Of a stretch of DNA of 6,717 nucleotides, positions 1-5,664 are shown in pieces (the stretch's first letter is position 1; the number at the start of each line of letters is the position of its first letter). The translations under genes were made by a program, and so were the position numbers. This DNA is from DAOUMU01 sp034409055 (lineage in GTDB: Bacteria; Chloroflexota; Anaerolineae; 4572-78; J111): contig DAOUMU010000019.1 in the NCBI GenBank assembly GCA_034409055.1, positions 1 through 6,717 of the forward strand, given 5' to 3'. Below the pieces are notes generated by a model. That model ran no database searches. It saw only the letters and a list, made by a program, of their open reading frames with translations, and was not told the DNA's origin.

Positions 1-41
1 TATTGACATAAAGCGTGAATCCATTTGGCAAGATCTAGTTT

Positions 42-69
42 TTGCTGATATCGAGAGCTACTGTATATA
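42..69 (+). promoter_or_regulatory. Possible promoter of the binding-protein gene
   Basis: A TTGCTG hexamer (42-47) lies 16 bases before TATATA (64-69), a weak match to a housekeeping sigma-factor promoter. It would start transcription near position 76, about 80 bases before the ATG at 158. The -35 box is poor, the surrounding DNA is AT-rich, and the stem-loop at 68-102 overlaps the expected start site, so this is only a candidate. Confidence 0.22.
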
Positions 70-102
70 GGGATTTTGGCCTTTTTTAAGCTCAAATCCC
101 TA
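68..102. other. 9-bp inverted repeat upstream of the binding-protein gene
   Basis: TAGGGATTT (68-76) is perfectly complementary to AAATCCCTA (94-102), with a 17-base T-rich loop between. It could be a stem-loop in the 5' leader of the binding-protein mRNA, an operator for a dimeric regulator, or the remains of a terminator of a gene left of the window. No T-run follows the right arm, which argues against a standard terminator. Confidence 0.35.
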
Positions 103-157
103 CATCTAGTGGCTGAGTAGTTACAAAATAACAAATTTATATTACGGGGGAGATAGA

Positions 158-1480
158 ATGAAATCCATCAGTCACAAGTTCGTTGTATTAATTGGTTTAC
201 TCATCCTGGTCAGTCTGGTAGCCGCCCAATGTGGCGGGACGCCCGCCCCTTCCACGGCTGAAGAACCGGCCAAAGAAGAAGCGGCTCAGGAAGAGCCGGC
301 CAAAGAGGAAGCAGCGGCCGAAGAACCGGCCGCTACCTCGGAAGAAGGTACCACCTACAAGATCGGCTTTGTCGCAGCCATTACCGGGCCTGGGTCGGGT
401 CTGGGAGAGCCGGAGCGGAACACGGCCGAAATGATGGCCAAACAGTTGGAGGAAGCAGGCGGTCTGGTCGGTCCCGACGGTGCCGGGCACAAAATCGAGA
501 TCATCATTCTTGACAGCGAGTCGAACCCGGATGGGGCGGCCTCAGCCGTGAGCCGCTTGATCACCGAGGAAGAGGTGGATGTGCTGGTGGCCGGGACGCT
601 GAGCGGCAACTCGATGGCCATGGTGCCGCTGGCCACGGAAGCCGAAGTACCGATGATATCGATGGCCTCGGCCCGGGCGATTGTGGCCGATCCGGAGACG
701 GGCGAAGCGCGAAAGTGGATTTTCAAGACGCCGCAGGAGAATATTCACAGTGCCTTGTGGCAGGCTGACTATCTGAAGGCCCAGGGGATCAGTACGGTTT
801 GCTACCTGTACGAGAACAGTGGGTATGGACAGGACACGCTGGCCAGTGGGGAGGAGGCTTTTGGCGAGGTCGGGATAAAGATTGTCTATTCAGACACCTT
901 TGAACGGTCGGATACCGAATTCCCACAAATCGCCTCAGTCCAGGGGGCCGGTTGCAAGGCAGTGGTGATTGGCTCCATTCCGCCGGGTGCCTCGCTGGCC
1001 GCAGCGGCAGTCAAGGATGCCCTGCCGGATATGCCGGTTATTCAGGGGCACGGTGTTTGCAACCAGCAGTTCATCGACCTGGCTCCCGATGCGGTTGAAG
1101 GCACGCCTTTGCCTTGTGGTGGTTTGCTGGTAGCTGACACACTGCCTGATGATGATCCGCAAAAAGAGATGTTGCTGAAGTACATCAATGACTATACCGA
1201 GTTTACCGGAGGTGAACCGGTCAGCACCTTTGGCGGTCACGCCTACGATGCGCTCCTGTGGGCCACGGAAGCATTGGCCAGCCTGAAAGAAGGGATGTCT
1301 CTGGCCGAACGGCGAACGGCCATTCGGAATTATATCGAGAGTGAAATTAAGGGCTGGCCGGGTACTGGGGGTATCTTCAACATCACTCCTGATGACCACC
1401 TCGGTTTGGAGTACACCGGCTTGACGTTTGTGACCATCAAGGATGGCCAATACGTCTACTTCCCACCCGAAGCGTGGTAA
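158..1480 (+). CDS. Lipoprotein solute-binding protein of a Liv/HAAT-type ABC importer
   Basis: Extracytoplasmic ligand-binding subunit that captures a solute (branched-chain amino acid, another amino acid, amide or similar) and delivers it to the membrane permeases. Of 440 residues, 1-24 form a lipoprotein signal peptide (KFVVLIGLLILVSLVAAQ) before Cys25, the probable lipid anchor. Gln at -1 is unusual for a lipobox. Residues 35-63 are a Glu/Pro/Ala/Lys linker with a repeated decapeptide (EEPAKEEAAQ, EEPAKEEAAA). The type I periplasmic-binding domain (Peripla_BP_6-like) starts near residue 67 with YKIGFVAAITGPGSGLG and includes a YENSGYGQD segment. The start is ATG 158, with GGGGGAG (146-152) five bases upstream. 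The livH and livM permease genes follow, so the family is well supported. The substrate cannot be read from sequence because this family has spread to many ligands. Confidence 0.93.
   Translation: MKSISHKFVVLIGLLILVSLVAAQCGGTPAPSTAEEPAKEEAAQEEPAKEEAAAEEPAATSEEGTTYKIGFVAAITGPGSGLGEPERNTAEMMAKQLEEAGGLVGPDGAGHKIEIIILDSESNPDGAASAVSRLITEEEVDVLVAGTLSGNSMAMVPLATEAEVPMISMASARAIVADPETGEARKWIFKTPQENIHSALWQADYLKAQGISTVCYLYENSGYGQDTLASGEEAFGEVGIKIVYSDTFERSDTEFPQIASVQGAGCKAVVIGSIPPGASLAAAAVKDALPDMPVIQGHGVCNQQFIDLAPDAVEGTPLPCGGLLVADTLPDDDPQKEMLLKYINDYTEFTGGEPVSTFGGHAYDALLWATEALASLKEGMSLAERRTAIRNYIESEIKGWPGTGGIFNITPDDHLGLEYTGLTFVTIKDGQYVYFPPEAW
260..334 (+). repeat. 30-bp tandem coding repeat in the lipoprotein linker
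   Basis: Two and a half units with a 30-base period encode EEPAKEEAAQ, EEPAKEEAAA and EEPAA. The two full units match at 23 of 30 bases, mostly differing at third positions and at the unit end, so this is an older repeat kept at protein level. It forms a charged flexible tether between the lipid anchor and the binding domain. It is unrelated in sequence to the 30-bp repeat in livM. Confidence 0.75.
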
Positions 1481-1511
1481 AAAACTAAAACGTGAACCCG
1501 CAGGACCAGTG

Positions 1512-1551
1512 ACGTGAAACCTGAGCCATGTAAGTCTCTCAGGTTTCACGT
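1512..1551. other. Perfect 14-bp stem-loop between binding-protein and permease genes
   Basis: ACGTGAAACCTGAG (1512-1525) pairs perfectly with CTCAGGTTTCACGT (1538-1551) around a 12-base loop. There is no T-tract after it, so it is not a clear intrinsic terminator. In many importer operons, a stem-loop after the binding-protein gene protects the upstream mRNA from 3' exonucleases and lets the binding protein be made in excess, and that role fits here. Further copies of the same short word flank it: ACGTGAA at 1490-1496 and TTCACG at 1552-1557. It may therefore belong to an intergenic repeat family. Confidence 0.6.
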
Positions 1552-1573
1552 TTCACGCCTCATAGGCTATAAT
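1545..1573 (+). promoter_or_regulatory. Candidate promoter for livHM
   Basis: A perfect TATAAT (1568-1573) is preceded at 17 bases by TTCACG (1545-1550), which matches four of six positions of the TTGACA consensus. Transcription would start near 1580, giving a leader of about 25 bases with the AAAGGA ribosome site (1593-1598). The -35 hexamer lies inside the right arm of the stem-loop at 1512-1551, so hairpin and promoter share sequence. This would let the permease genes be expressed separately from the binding protein. Confidence 0.5.
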
Positions 1574-1604
1574 CCTCGCACATTCCAAATACAAAGGATT
1601 TGCT

Positions 1605-2618
1605 GTGCGAAAAGGGTTACAAACTGAACTGGGAAAAAGGATTATCTTTGTTGTCACCCTGTTGCTGCTTGTGGCGATTGTTCTGTACCTGGGGGGACAG
1701 AAAAATTTTAAGGGGCCACAGTACCTGCAACTGGCCTTAGACGGCCTGCGGGGCGGCACGATTTACGCCCTAATCGCCCTGGGTTTTGTGACGGTTTTTA
1801 ATGTGACCGGTATTGTCAATTTTGCTCAGGGGGCGTTTGTCATGCTCGGAGCGATGCTGGCGATAACAATTAACGATGCTGATTTACCTCTATCCGCCGG
1901 TCCCAAACTGGTGGTGGCTTTTGTGGGGGCCGTTTTAGTCACGACCCTGGTGGGTATCGTGATGGAACGGCTGACCATTTATCCGGCTCGTAATGCCTCT
2001 CCTCTCACTCTGATTATCATCACGGTTGGCGTTTACATCGCCATTCAGGGGGTGGCCTTGCTCATTTGGGGGACAGATGCTTACTCGCTGCCGGCCTTTA
2101 CCACCTTAGCCATGAGGGATCATACCTTCAGGTTTGGCGGGGTAATTGTCAAAGCCCAAAGTTTTTGGATTTGGGGCACGACGGCCATTGTGCTGGCCGG
2201 GCTGGCTTATTTCTTTGATCGAACGATGTGGGGTAAAGGGCTACGGGCCTGTGCTGTCAATAGACAAGCTGCCCGTTTGATGGGCATTAGCCCCAACCGG
2301 ATGTCAGTGTTGGCCTTTGCTATGGCCGCTGCTTTGGGGGCCATTGGTGGGATTGTATTAGCCCCGGTAACCCGACCCACTTATGATATGGGTCTCAGCC
2401 TGGGCTTAAAGGGCTTTGTGGCCGCGATTATGGGGGGGCTGATTAATTCTCCGGCCGCTGTTATTGGCGGCGTTTTGCTGGGTATCATTGAAAATATCGG
2501 GGCCGGCGTGACCAAGGCCGGCATCAAAGATATTTTTGCCTTCATCATTCTGATTTTGATCTTGCTGTTTAGACCCCACGGCATCTTGAGTAAACGACAA
2601 GCCACTGAGAAGGTGTAG
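1605..2618 (+). CDS. livH: Branched-chain amino acid ABC transporter permease, LivH type
   Basis: Integral-membrane permease that, with LivM, forms the translocation channel of a HAAT/Liv importer. Length (337 aa) is slightly above the usual near-300. A first hydrophobic helix spans about residues 13-30. The family signature follows at 48-79 (LRGGTIYALIALGFV, then TGIVNFAQGAFVMLGA). A cytoplasmic EAA-like loop that should contact the ATPase lies at 210-233 (GKGLRACAVNRQAARLMGIS). A Gly-rich helix region (242-297) and a last helix (310-322) close the protein. The start is GTG 1605, set by AAAGGA at 1593-1598, six bases upstream. Its stop is 11 bases before livM, so the two are almost surely co-transcribed. 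The symbol reflects family membership; the transported ligand is unknown. Confidence 0.93.
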   Translation: MRKGLQTELGKRIIFVVTLLLLVAIVLYLGGQKNFKGPQYLQLALDGLRGGTIYALIALGFVTVFNVTGIVNFAQGAFVMLGAMLAITINDADLPLSAGPKLVVAFVGAVLVTTLVGIVMERLTIYPARNASPLTLIIITVGVYIAIQGVALLIWGTDAYSLPAFTTLAMRDHTFRFGGVIVKAQSFWIWGTTAIVLAGLAYFFDRTMWGKGLRACAVNRQAARLMGISPNRMSVLAFAMAAALGAIGGIVLAPVTRPTYDMGLSLGLKGFVAAIMGGLINSPAAVIGGVLLGIIENIGAGVTKAGIKDIFAFIILILILLFRPHGILSKRQATEKV

Positions 2619-2629
2619 GATAATAGGTT

Positions 2630-3832
2630 ATGAAAAGTTCTACTCCGGTTGAAGCCTCGACTCCTTCAGCTAGTCCGGCTGAAGCCTCGACTCCTTCAGC
2701 TACTCCGGTTGAAGCCTCGACTCCTTCAGCTACCTGGGCTAAATATGGTCACTTAATCGGCATCGTCATCTTGATTGTTCTGGTTCTACTGATTGGCTGG
2801 TTTGAGACGGCCCAACCCGGTGGCCTGGATTTTGCCGACCTGACCGATGGCATCATCACTTTTGACACGGTGGTGCGAATTGGGATTTTAACCATTGTCG
2901 TCGTCGGCTTGAATTTGCTGATGGGGTATGCCGGGCAGATTTCGCTGGGACAGGCTGCCTTTTATGGTATGGGTGCCTACGCTTCTGCTATCCTGACCAC
3001 CCGGGCTCAGACCCTGGGCTTACCGGTCGGCCTGGCCGATAATTGGTGGTGGCCGTGGCTATGGATGATTGTGGCTATGCTCTTTACCGCTGGCTTTGCT
3101 TATCTGGTTGGATGTCCTATCTTGCGTTTGAAAGGCCACTATTTGGCTATGGCTACTCTTGGCCTGGGGGTTATGATAAATATCCTCTTTCGTGAGAACT
3201 TTGGCCTTAAAATCAGTACCCTTGATCTGACCGGCGGCTTCGATGGGATTCATAGTGTTCCCCGATTAAGCGTGGGCACTTTTGAAATCTGGCCGATTGA
3301 GCGTTACTACTACCTGGTTTGGTTCGTAGCGATTTTGGCCATTGTGATTGCCCTCAACATCATCAACTCCAGGCTCGGACGAGCTTTTCGGGCCATCCAC
3401 GGTAGTGAACTGGCGGCCGAGACGATGGGGATTGACACCTCACAGTTTAAAGTCACTGCCTTGGTGATTAGTACAATGTATGCCAGCCTGGCCGGTAGCT
3501 TGTATGCCCATTTTCAAGCGGCTGTTTCACCAACTCCCTTCAACTTTGGTGGGTCGTTAGAATTGGTGGTGATGGCGGCTGTGGGGGGGATGTCAACTAT
3601 TTGGGGCGCCCCCTTTGGGGTGGCCTTCATCTTCAGCCTGAAAGAATTGCTACGGTCACGTCTACACCTCATCCTGGAAGGAGCCGGTGGTGAGCATGAG
3701 ATCATTGCCTTCGGGGTGATCTTGGTCCTGATGATGATCTTTATGCCCGAAGGATTGGTCCTGGGTTCCCGGCGTGTCCTCAACAAATGGCGACCCGGTC
3801 CGCATGGCCGGAGCGCTTTTCCGCAGCCCTGA
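2630..3832 (+). CDS. livM: Branched-chain amino acid ABC transporter permease, LivM type, with repeat-derived N-terminal tail
   Basis: Second membrane permease of the importer. The LivM signature NLLMGYAGQISLGQAAF lies at residues 95-111. The EAA-like ATPase-contact loop is near 249-268 (LGRAFRAIHGSELAAETMGI), and several hydrophobic helices span about 41 to 375. Residues 5-34 are an unusual hydrophilic tail of three decapeptides (TPVEASTPSA, SPAEASTPSA, TPVEASTPSA) encoded by a tandem DNA repeat related to nearby intergenic palindromes. The first membrane helix (39-57) follows directly, so the tail is probably cytoplasmic. ATG 2630 is supported by TAGGA ending at 2620 and the 11-base gap after livH. 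No ATG or GTG with a ribosome site lies between the repeat and the first helix, so the tail is very likely translated. livG and livF do not follow. Confidence 0.92.
   Translation: MKSSTPVEASTPSASPAEASTPSATPVEASTPSATWAKYGHLIGIVILIVLVLLIGWFETAQPGGLDFADLTDGIITFDTVVRIGILTIVVVGLNLLMGYAGQISLGQAAFYGMGAYASAILTTRAQTLGLPVGLADNWWWPWLWMIVAMLFTAGFAYLVGCPILRLKGHYLAMATLGLGVMINILFRENFGLKISTLDLTGGFDGIHSVPRLSVGTFEIWPIERYYYLVWFVAILAIVIALNIINSRLGRAFRAIHGSELAAETMGIDTSQFKVTALVISTMYASLAGSLYAHFQAAVSPTPFNFGGSLELVVMAAVGGMSTIWGAPFGVAFIFSLKELLRSRLHLILEGAGGEHEIIAFGVILVLMMIFMPEGLVLGSRRVLNKWRPGPHGRSAFPQP
2641..2730 (+). repeat. Three 30-bp tandem units in livM, derived from a palindromic repeat arm
   Basis: Units span 2641-2670, 2671-2700 and 2701-2730. 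The first and third are identical over all 30 bases; the middle one differs at two positions. Each contains a repeat arm, and in the middle unit this is CCGGCTGAAGCCTCGACTCC (2675-2694), identical over 20 bases to the arm at 3986-4005 downstream of the gene. The period is a multiple of three, so the frame is kept and a decapeptide is repeated. The near identity of units, including silent sites, indicates recent duplication. This is not a CRISPR: there are no spacers and the repeat is in frame in a conserved gene. Confidence 0.9.
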
Positions 3833-3906
3833 TCGCACCGGATATATGGACAGTAAATATTCAGTAAAACCGTCATCTGATTAGACAGACTTTGGCTTGT
3901 GTTAAA

Positions 3907-4005
3907 GGAGTCGAGGCTGTCCCACAGGGAGGCTACGCACTGCGAAGCCTCCCTGTGGGATTAGCCGGGGATTCGAGGCCAACGACCGGCTGAAGCCTCG
4001 ACTCC
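3907..4005. repeat. Palindromic repeat copy A, left arm split by a 42-bp hairpin
   Basis: The outer 12 bases GGAGTCGAGGCT (3907-3918) are perfectly complementary to AGCCTCGACTCC (3994-4005). Removing 3919-3960 joins 3907-3918 to TTAGCCGG (3961-3968). The rejoined 20-base left arm matches the reverse complement of the right arm CCGGCTGAAGCCTCGACTCC (3986-4005) at 19 of 20 positions, with a 17-base loop. The rejoined arm also matches the left arm of copy B (4263-4282) at 18 of 20. The loop contains TTCGAGGC (3972-3979), which could pair alternatively with the right arm. Confidence 0.75.
3919..3960. repeat. 42-bp hairpin inserted in palindrome copy A
   Basis: TCCCACAGGGAGGCT (3920-3934) pairs perfectly over 15 bases with AGCCTCCCTGTGGGA (3946-3960). 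The 11-base loop can add a CGC/GCG stem (3936-3938 with 3942-3944). Both neighbouring halves of the host palindrome arm remain intact, so this looks like a discrete unit that entered the arm. GAGGCT occurs at the left junction (3913-3918) and again inside the hairpin arm (3929-3934), so the exact boundaries are uncertain. As RNA it would be a very stable structure and could act as a 3' barrier for the livM transcript. Confidence 0.7.
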
Positions 4006-4040
4006 ATACCTATTAGAGGCGGTTTCACTGAATATTTACA

Positions 4041-4220
4041 ATGGACGAAGTACGTGAGTTTCTCAAACGGTCGGTGCAAGAAGTGGAAGAGGAGGATGTG
4101 GACGTGTCCGGCCATGGCTCGAGGATACAAGTTAAAGATACGGAAATAGCAGTGTCAGCATGGTACGTGGGAGGTAACATTAGGCAAAAAATAGGTTTGG
4201 ATGTATACTGGGCGACTTGA
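4041..4220 (+). CDS. Small ORF, 59 codons, function unknown
   Basis: ATG 4041 to TGA 4220 encodes a 59-residue soluble acidic protein. The N-terminal part (MDEVREFLKRSVQEVEEEDV) looks helical and charged. The rest (about 21-59) alternates like beta strands and includes IQVKDTEIAVSAWYVGG and IGLDVYW. I do not recognise a family. The upstream base sequence is the terminal repeat of the MITE-like element, so no ribosome site is visible. The ATG itself is part of the ATGGAC candidate target duplication. Before the insertion, the ORF would have started 13 bases after livM. It may be a small gene cut off from its translation signals, a remnant of a larger gene, or chance. The amino-acid pattern looks more protein-like than random. 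Confidence 0.35.
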   Translation: MDEVREFLKRSVQEVEEEDVDVSGHGSRIQVKDTEIAVSAWYVGGNIRQKIGLDVYWAT

Positions 4221-4262
4221 AAAAAGCGTCAATTTATCGCCACTAAATTAGGCATTATGGCT

Positions 4263-4321
4263 GGCATCGAGGCTTTAGCCGGTTTTAGGTTCACTCATTT
4301 ACCGGTTAAAGCCTCGATTGC
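4263..4321. repeat. Palindromic repeat copy B upstream of the aminotransferase gene
   Basis: ATCGAGGCTTTAGCCGGT (4266-4283) pairs with ACCGGTTAAAGCCTCGAT (4301-4318) at 17 of 18 positions, the exception being a G-T pair that would be a G-U wobble in RNA. The 20-base arms on the ends CCGG are separated by 19 bases, close to the 17 of copy A, so this is a second member of the same family. It lies 59 bases before the GTG start of the aminotransferase, in its probable 5' leader, and could influence its transcript. Confidence 0.8.
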
Positions 4322-4367
4322 AATTGCCCGAAAGCAAGAAAATTTAGGTGACCGACCTATAATTTTG

Positions 4368-4373
4368 AGGAGG
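4368..4373 (+). promoter_or_regulatory. Strong ribosome-binding site that fixes the aminotransferase start
   Basis: AGGAGG sits six bases before GTG 4380, an ideal Shine-Dalgarno site and spacing. It decides in favour of GTG 4380 over the in-frame ATG at 4257. The latter has no ribosome site and would translate palindrome copy B into an N-terminal extension absent from the HisC family. Confidence 0.88.
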
Positions 4374-4379
4374 AGTAGA

Positions 4380-5567
4380 GTGAGTAATCCACCATACCTA
4401 AAATTTGACCCGTGTATTGCTGCTGCGCCTATTTACGTAGGAGGGGCTTCAATTGAGTCAATTAAAAAGGAATATGGCCTGGACAGGGTGATTAAAATGG
4501 CCTCCAATGAGAGTCCGCTTGGTCCCTCGCCCCTGGCCATCGAGGCTATTCAACAGGCAGCCACTGGCTTGAACCGTTATCCACCTATGGGTGACGAGGA
4601 TTTGCGCGCTGCCCTGGCCGACAGCGTTGGCCAGGAGATGACGCCTGATAACTTTTTCACCGGCAATGGCGTCTGTGATGTGCTGGCCATGATTGCCTTC
4701 AGCTTTCTGAAGCCGGGTGAAGAATGTATCATCTGCCGCCCTACCTTTCCCGTTTACGACATCACCGCTAGCCGGGTCGGGGCCACTGTGGTGTATGTAA
4801 ACCTGAACTCCAGCCGCTTTGTGTATGATGTGGAAGCTATCCTGGCGGCTGTTACCGCCCAGACTCGACTGGTCTACCTATGCACTCCTAATAATCCGAC
4901 CGGGGGCACGATCGGCGCAGAGCAAATGGAGACCCTGGTCAATCATATGCCGCCCCATATCCTCATCGTCATCGACGAGGTGTATCATCATTTTGCTACC
5001 ACCAATGATTTTCCCAACTCGTTGGCGTATGTTCGTCAGGGTAAAAATGTGGTCGTTTTGCACAGTTTCTCCAAAGCTTTTAGCCTGGCCGGATTGCGCC
5101 TGGGCTATGCCATTACGCCGCCGGAGGTTGCTCGTTATCTTTCCCGGTCTCGCCAATCTTTCCACTTGAACCAGTTGGCCGTTGTTGGGGGCATAGCCAG
5201 TCTCCAGGACAAAGCTCACCTTGAAAAAACTGTGGCTATTACCGTCGCCGGTAGAGATTGGCTCTACGATCAATTGCTCCAACTGGATATACGGGTGTGG
5301 CCCAGCCAGAGCAATTTTATCCTTTTCAAGCCTCCCTTTGCTCCGGCCGTGGTGTCTGAACGACTCTTACGACGGGGGGTCATCGTCCGGCCAATGAATC
5401 AATTTTATCTACCCACCCATCTGCGGGTCTCGGTCGGTCTACCGGAAGAGAATGAGCGTTTTATTGCTGTGCTACGGGAATCGTTGGCCGAGCTGGAAGC
5501 CGAAGGTGAGCCAAGAGAAATAACCGAAGTAGAGAACGAGGAAGCGGAGGGGGAATTTAAGTTTTGA
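4380..5567 (+). CDS. hisC: Histidinol-phosphate aminotransferase family PLP enzyme
   Basis: Fold-type I PLP aminotransferase resembling HisC, which exchanges the amino group between histidinol phosphate and 2-oxoglutarate in histidine synthesis; the family also contains aromatic and other transaminases. Residues counted from GTG 4380 (395 aa): MASNESPLGPSP at 40-51, NRYP at 65-68, TGNG at 94-97, CTPNNPTG at 168-175 (PLP-binding Asn172), DEVYHHF at 199-205 (Asp199 for the PLP nitrogen, Tyr202), SFSKAFSLAGLRLGY at 229-243 with the Schiff-base Lys232, and substrate-carboxylate Arg349 in LRVSVG. All key residues are present, so the enzyme should be active. HisC usually has DEAY where this has DEVY. 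A Glu-rich tail (373-395) extends beyond the usual end. There are no other his genes nearby, so a role with imported or cellular amino acids is equally possible. Confidence 0.85.
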   Translation: MSNPPYLKFDPCIAAAPIYVGGASIESIKKEYGLDRVIKMASNESPLGPSPLAIEAIQQAATGLNRYPPMGDEDLRAALADSVGQEMTPDNFFTGNGVCDVLAMIAFSFLKPGEECIICRPTFPVYDITASRVGATVVYVNLNSSRFVYDVEAILAAVTAQTRLVYLCTPNNPTGGTIGAEQMETLVNHMPPHILIVIDEVYHHFATTNDFPNSLAYVRQGKNVVVLHSFSKAFSLAGLRLGYAITPPEVARYLSRSRQSFHLNQLAVVGGIASLQDKAHLEKTVAITVAGRDWLYDQLLQLDIRVWPSQSNFILFKPPFAPAVVSERLLRRGVIVRPMNQFYLPTHLRVSVGLPEENERFIAVLRESLAELEAEGEPREITEVENEEAEGEFKF

Positions 5568-5569
5568 GG

Positions 5570-5583
5570 TTCGCTCCAGCGAA
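5570..5583. other. Short hairpin after the aminotransferase stop codon
   Basis: TTCGC (5570-5574) pairs with GCGAA (5579-5583) around TCCA, three bases after the stop codon. The downstream bases are A-rich (ATTAAACAGTAAAG) rather than T-rich on this strand, so it is not a convincing terminator. Read-through into the hydrolase gene is likely. Confidence 0.25.
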
Positions 5584-5607
5584 ATTAAACAGTAAAGAGG
5601 TCGTATT

Positions 5608-5652
5608 GTGCCAATCAATCACCCGGCGGGGAATCCCTCTTCAATATTGTAG
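5608..5652 (+). CDS. Possible 14-codon leader ORF before the hydrolase
   Basis: GTG 5608 follows AAGAGG (5595-5600) at a good seven-base spacing and reads VPINHPAGNPSSIL to a TAG at 5650-5652, 12 bases before the hydrolase ATG. The hydrolase itself has no visible ribosome site, so translation of this minicistron could feed ribosomes to it by coupling. It is in the same frame as the hydrolase but separated by the stop. With so few codons it could be chance. Confidence 0.2.
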   Translation: MPINHPAGNPSSIL

Positions 5653-5664
5653 CGCCTTGACCCA

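Larger units (their letters stand above)
3846..4046. mobile_element. MITE-like element with 22-bp terminal inverted repeats and candidate 6-bp target duplication
   Basis: The left end GTAAATATTCAGTAAAACCG (from 3853, the arm running to 3874) is the reverse complement of 4018-4039 at 20 of 22 positions. Immediately outside, after one A on each side, ATGGAC occurs at 3846-3851 and again at 4041-4046, the form of a target-site duplication. The element body (3852-4040) is 189 bp and holds no transposase or credible gene, so it would have moved with a transposase encoded elsewhere. It carries the interrupted palindrome at 3907-4005. It lies 13 bases after livM and would place strong secondary structure at the 3' end of that transcript. 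The alternative is a purely structural RNA element, but the flanking duplication favours insertion. Confidence 0.6.

Noticed and set aside
3..31. Perfect TTGACA at 3-8 as a promoter
   Set aside because: No -10-like hexamer occurs at 15-19 bases downstream.
935..1549. 204-codon antisense ORF over the binding-protein gene
   Set aside because: It is a by-product of the codon pattern of the strongly supported + strand gene. Its protein has no recognisable domain, and it runs into the intercistronic stem-loop.
2641..2730. CRISPR array
   Set aside because: The units are directly adjacent without spacers, are only three, and lie in frame in a conserved permease gene.
3933..4130. 65-codon antisense ORF across the repeat region
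   Set aside because: It crosses the hairpin, the palindrome arm and the element boundary, so it is composed mostly of repeat sequence with no sign of a protein family.
4257..4379. ATG 4257 as the start of the aminotransferase, adding 41 residues
   Set aside because: It lacks a ribosome site and translates a palindromic repeat. GTG 4380 has AGGAGG at ideal spacing and gives the family N-terminus.
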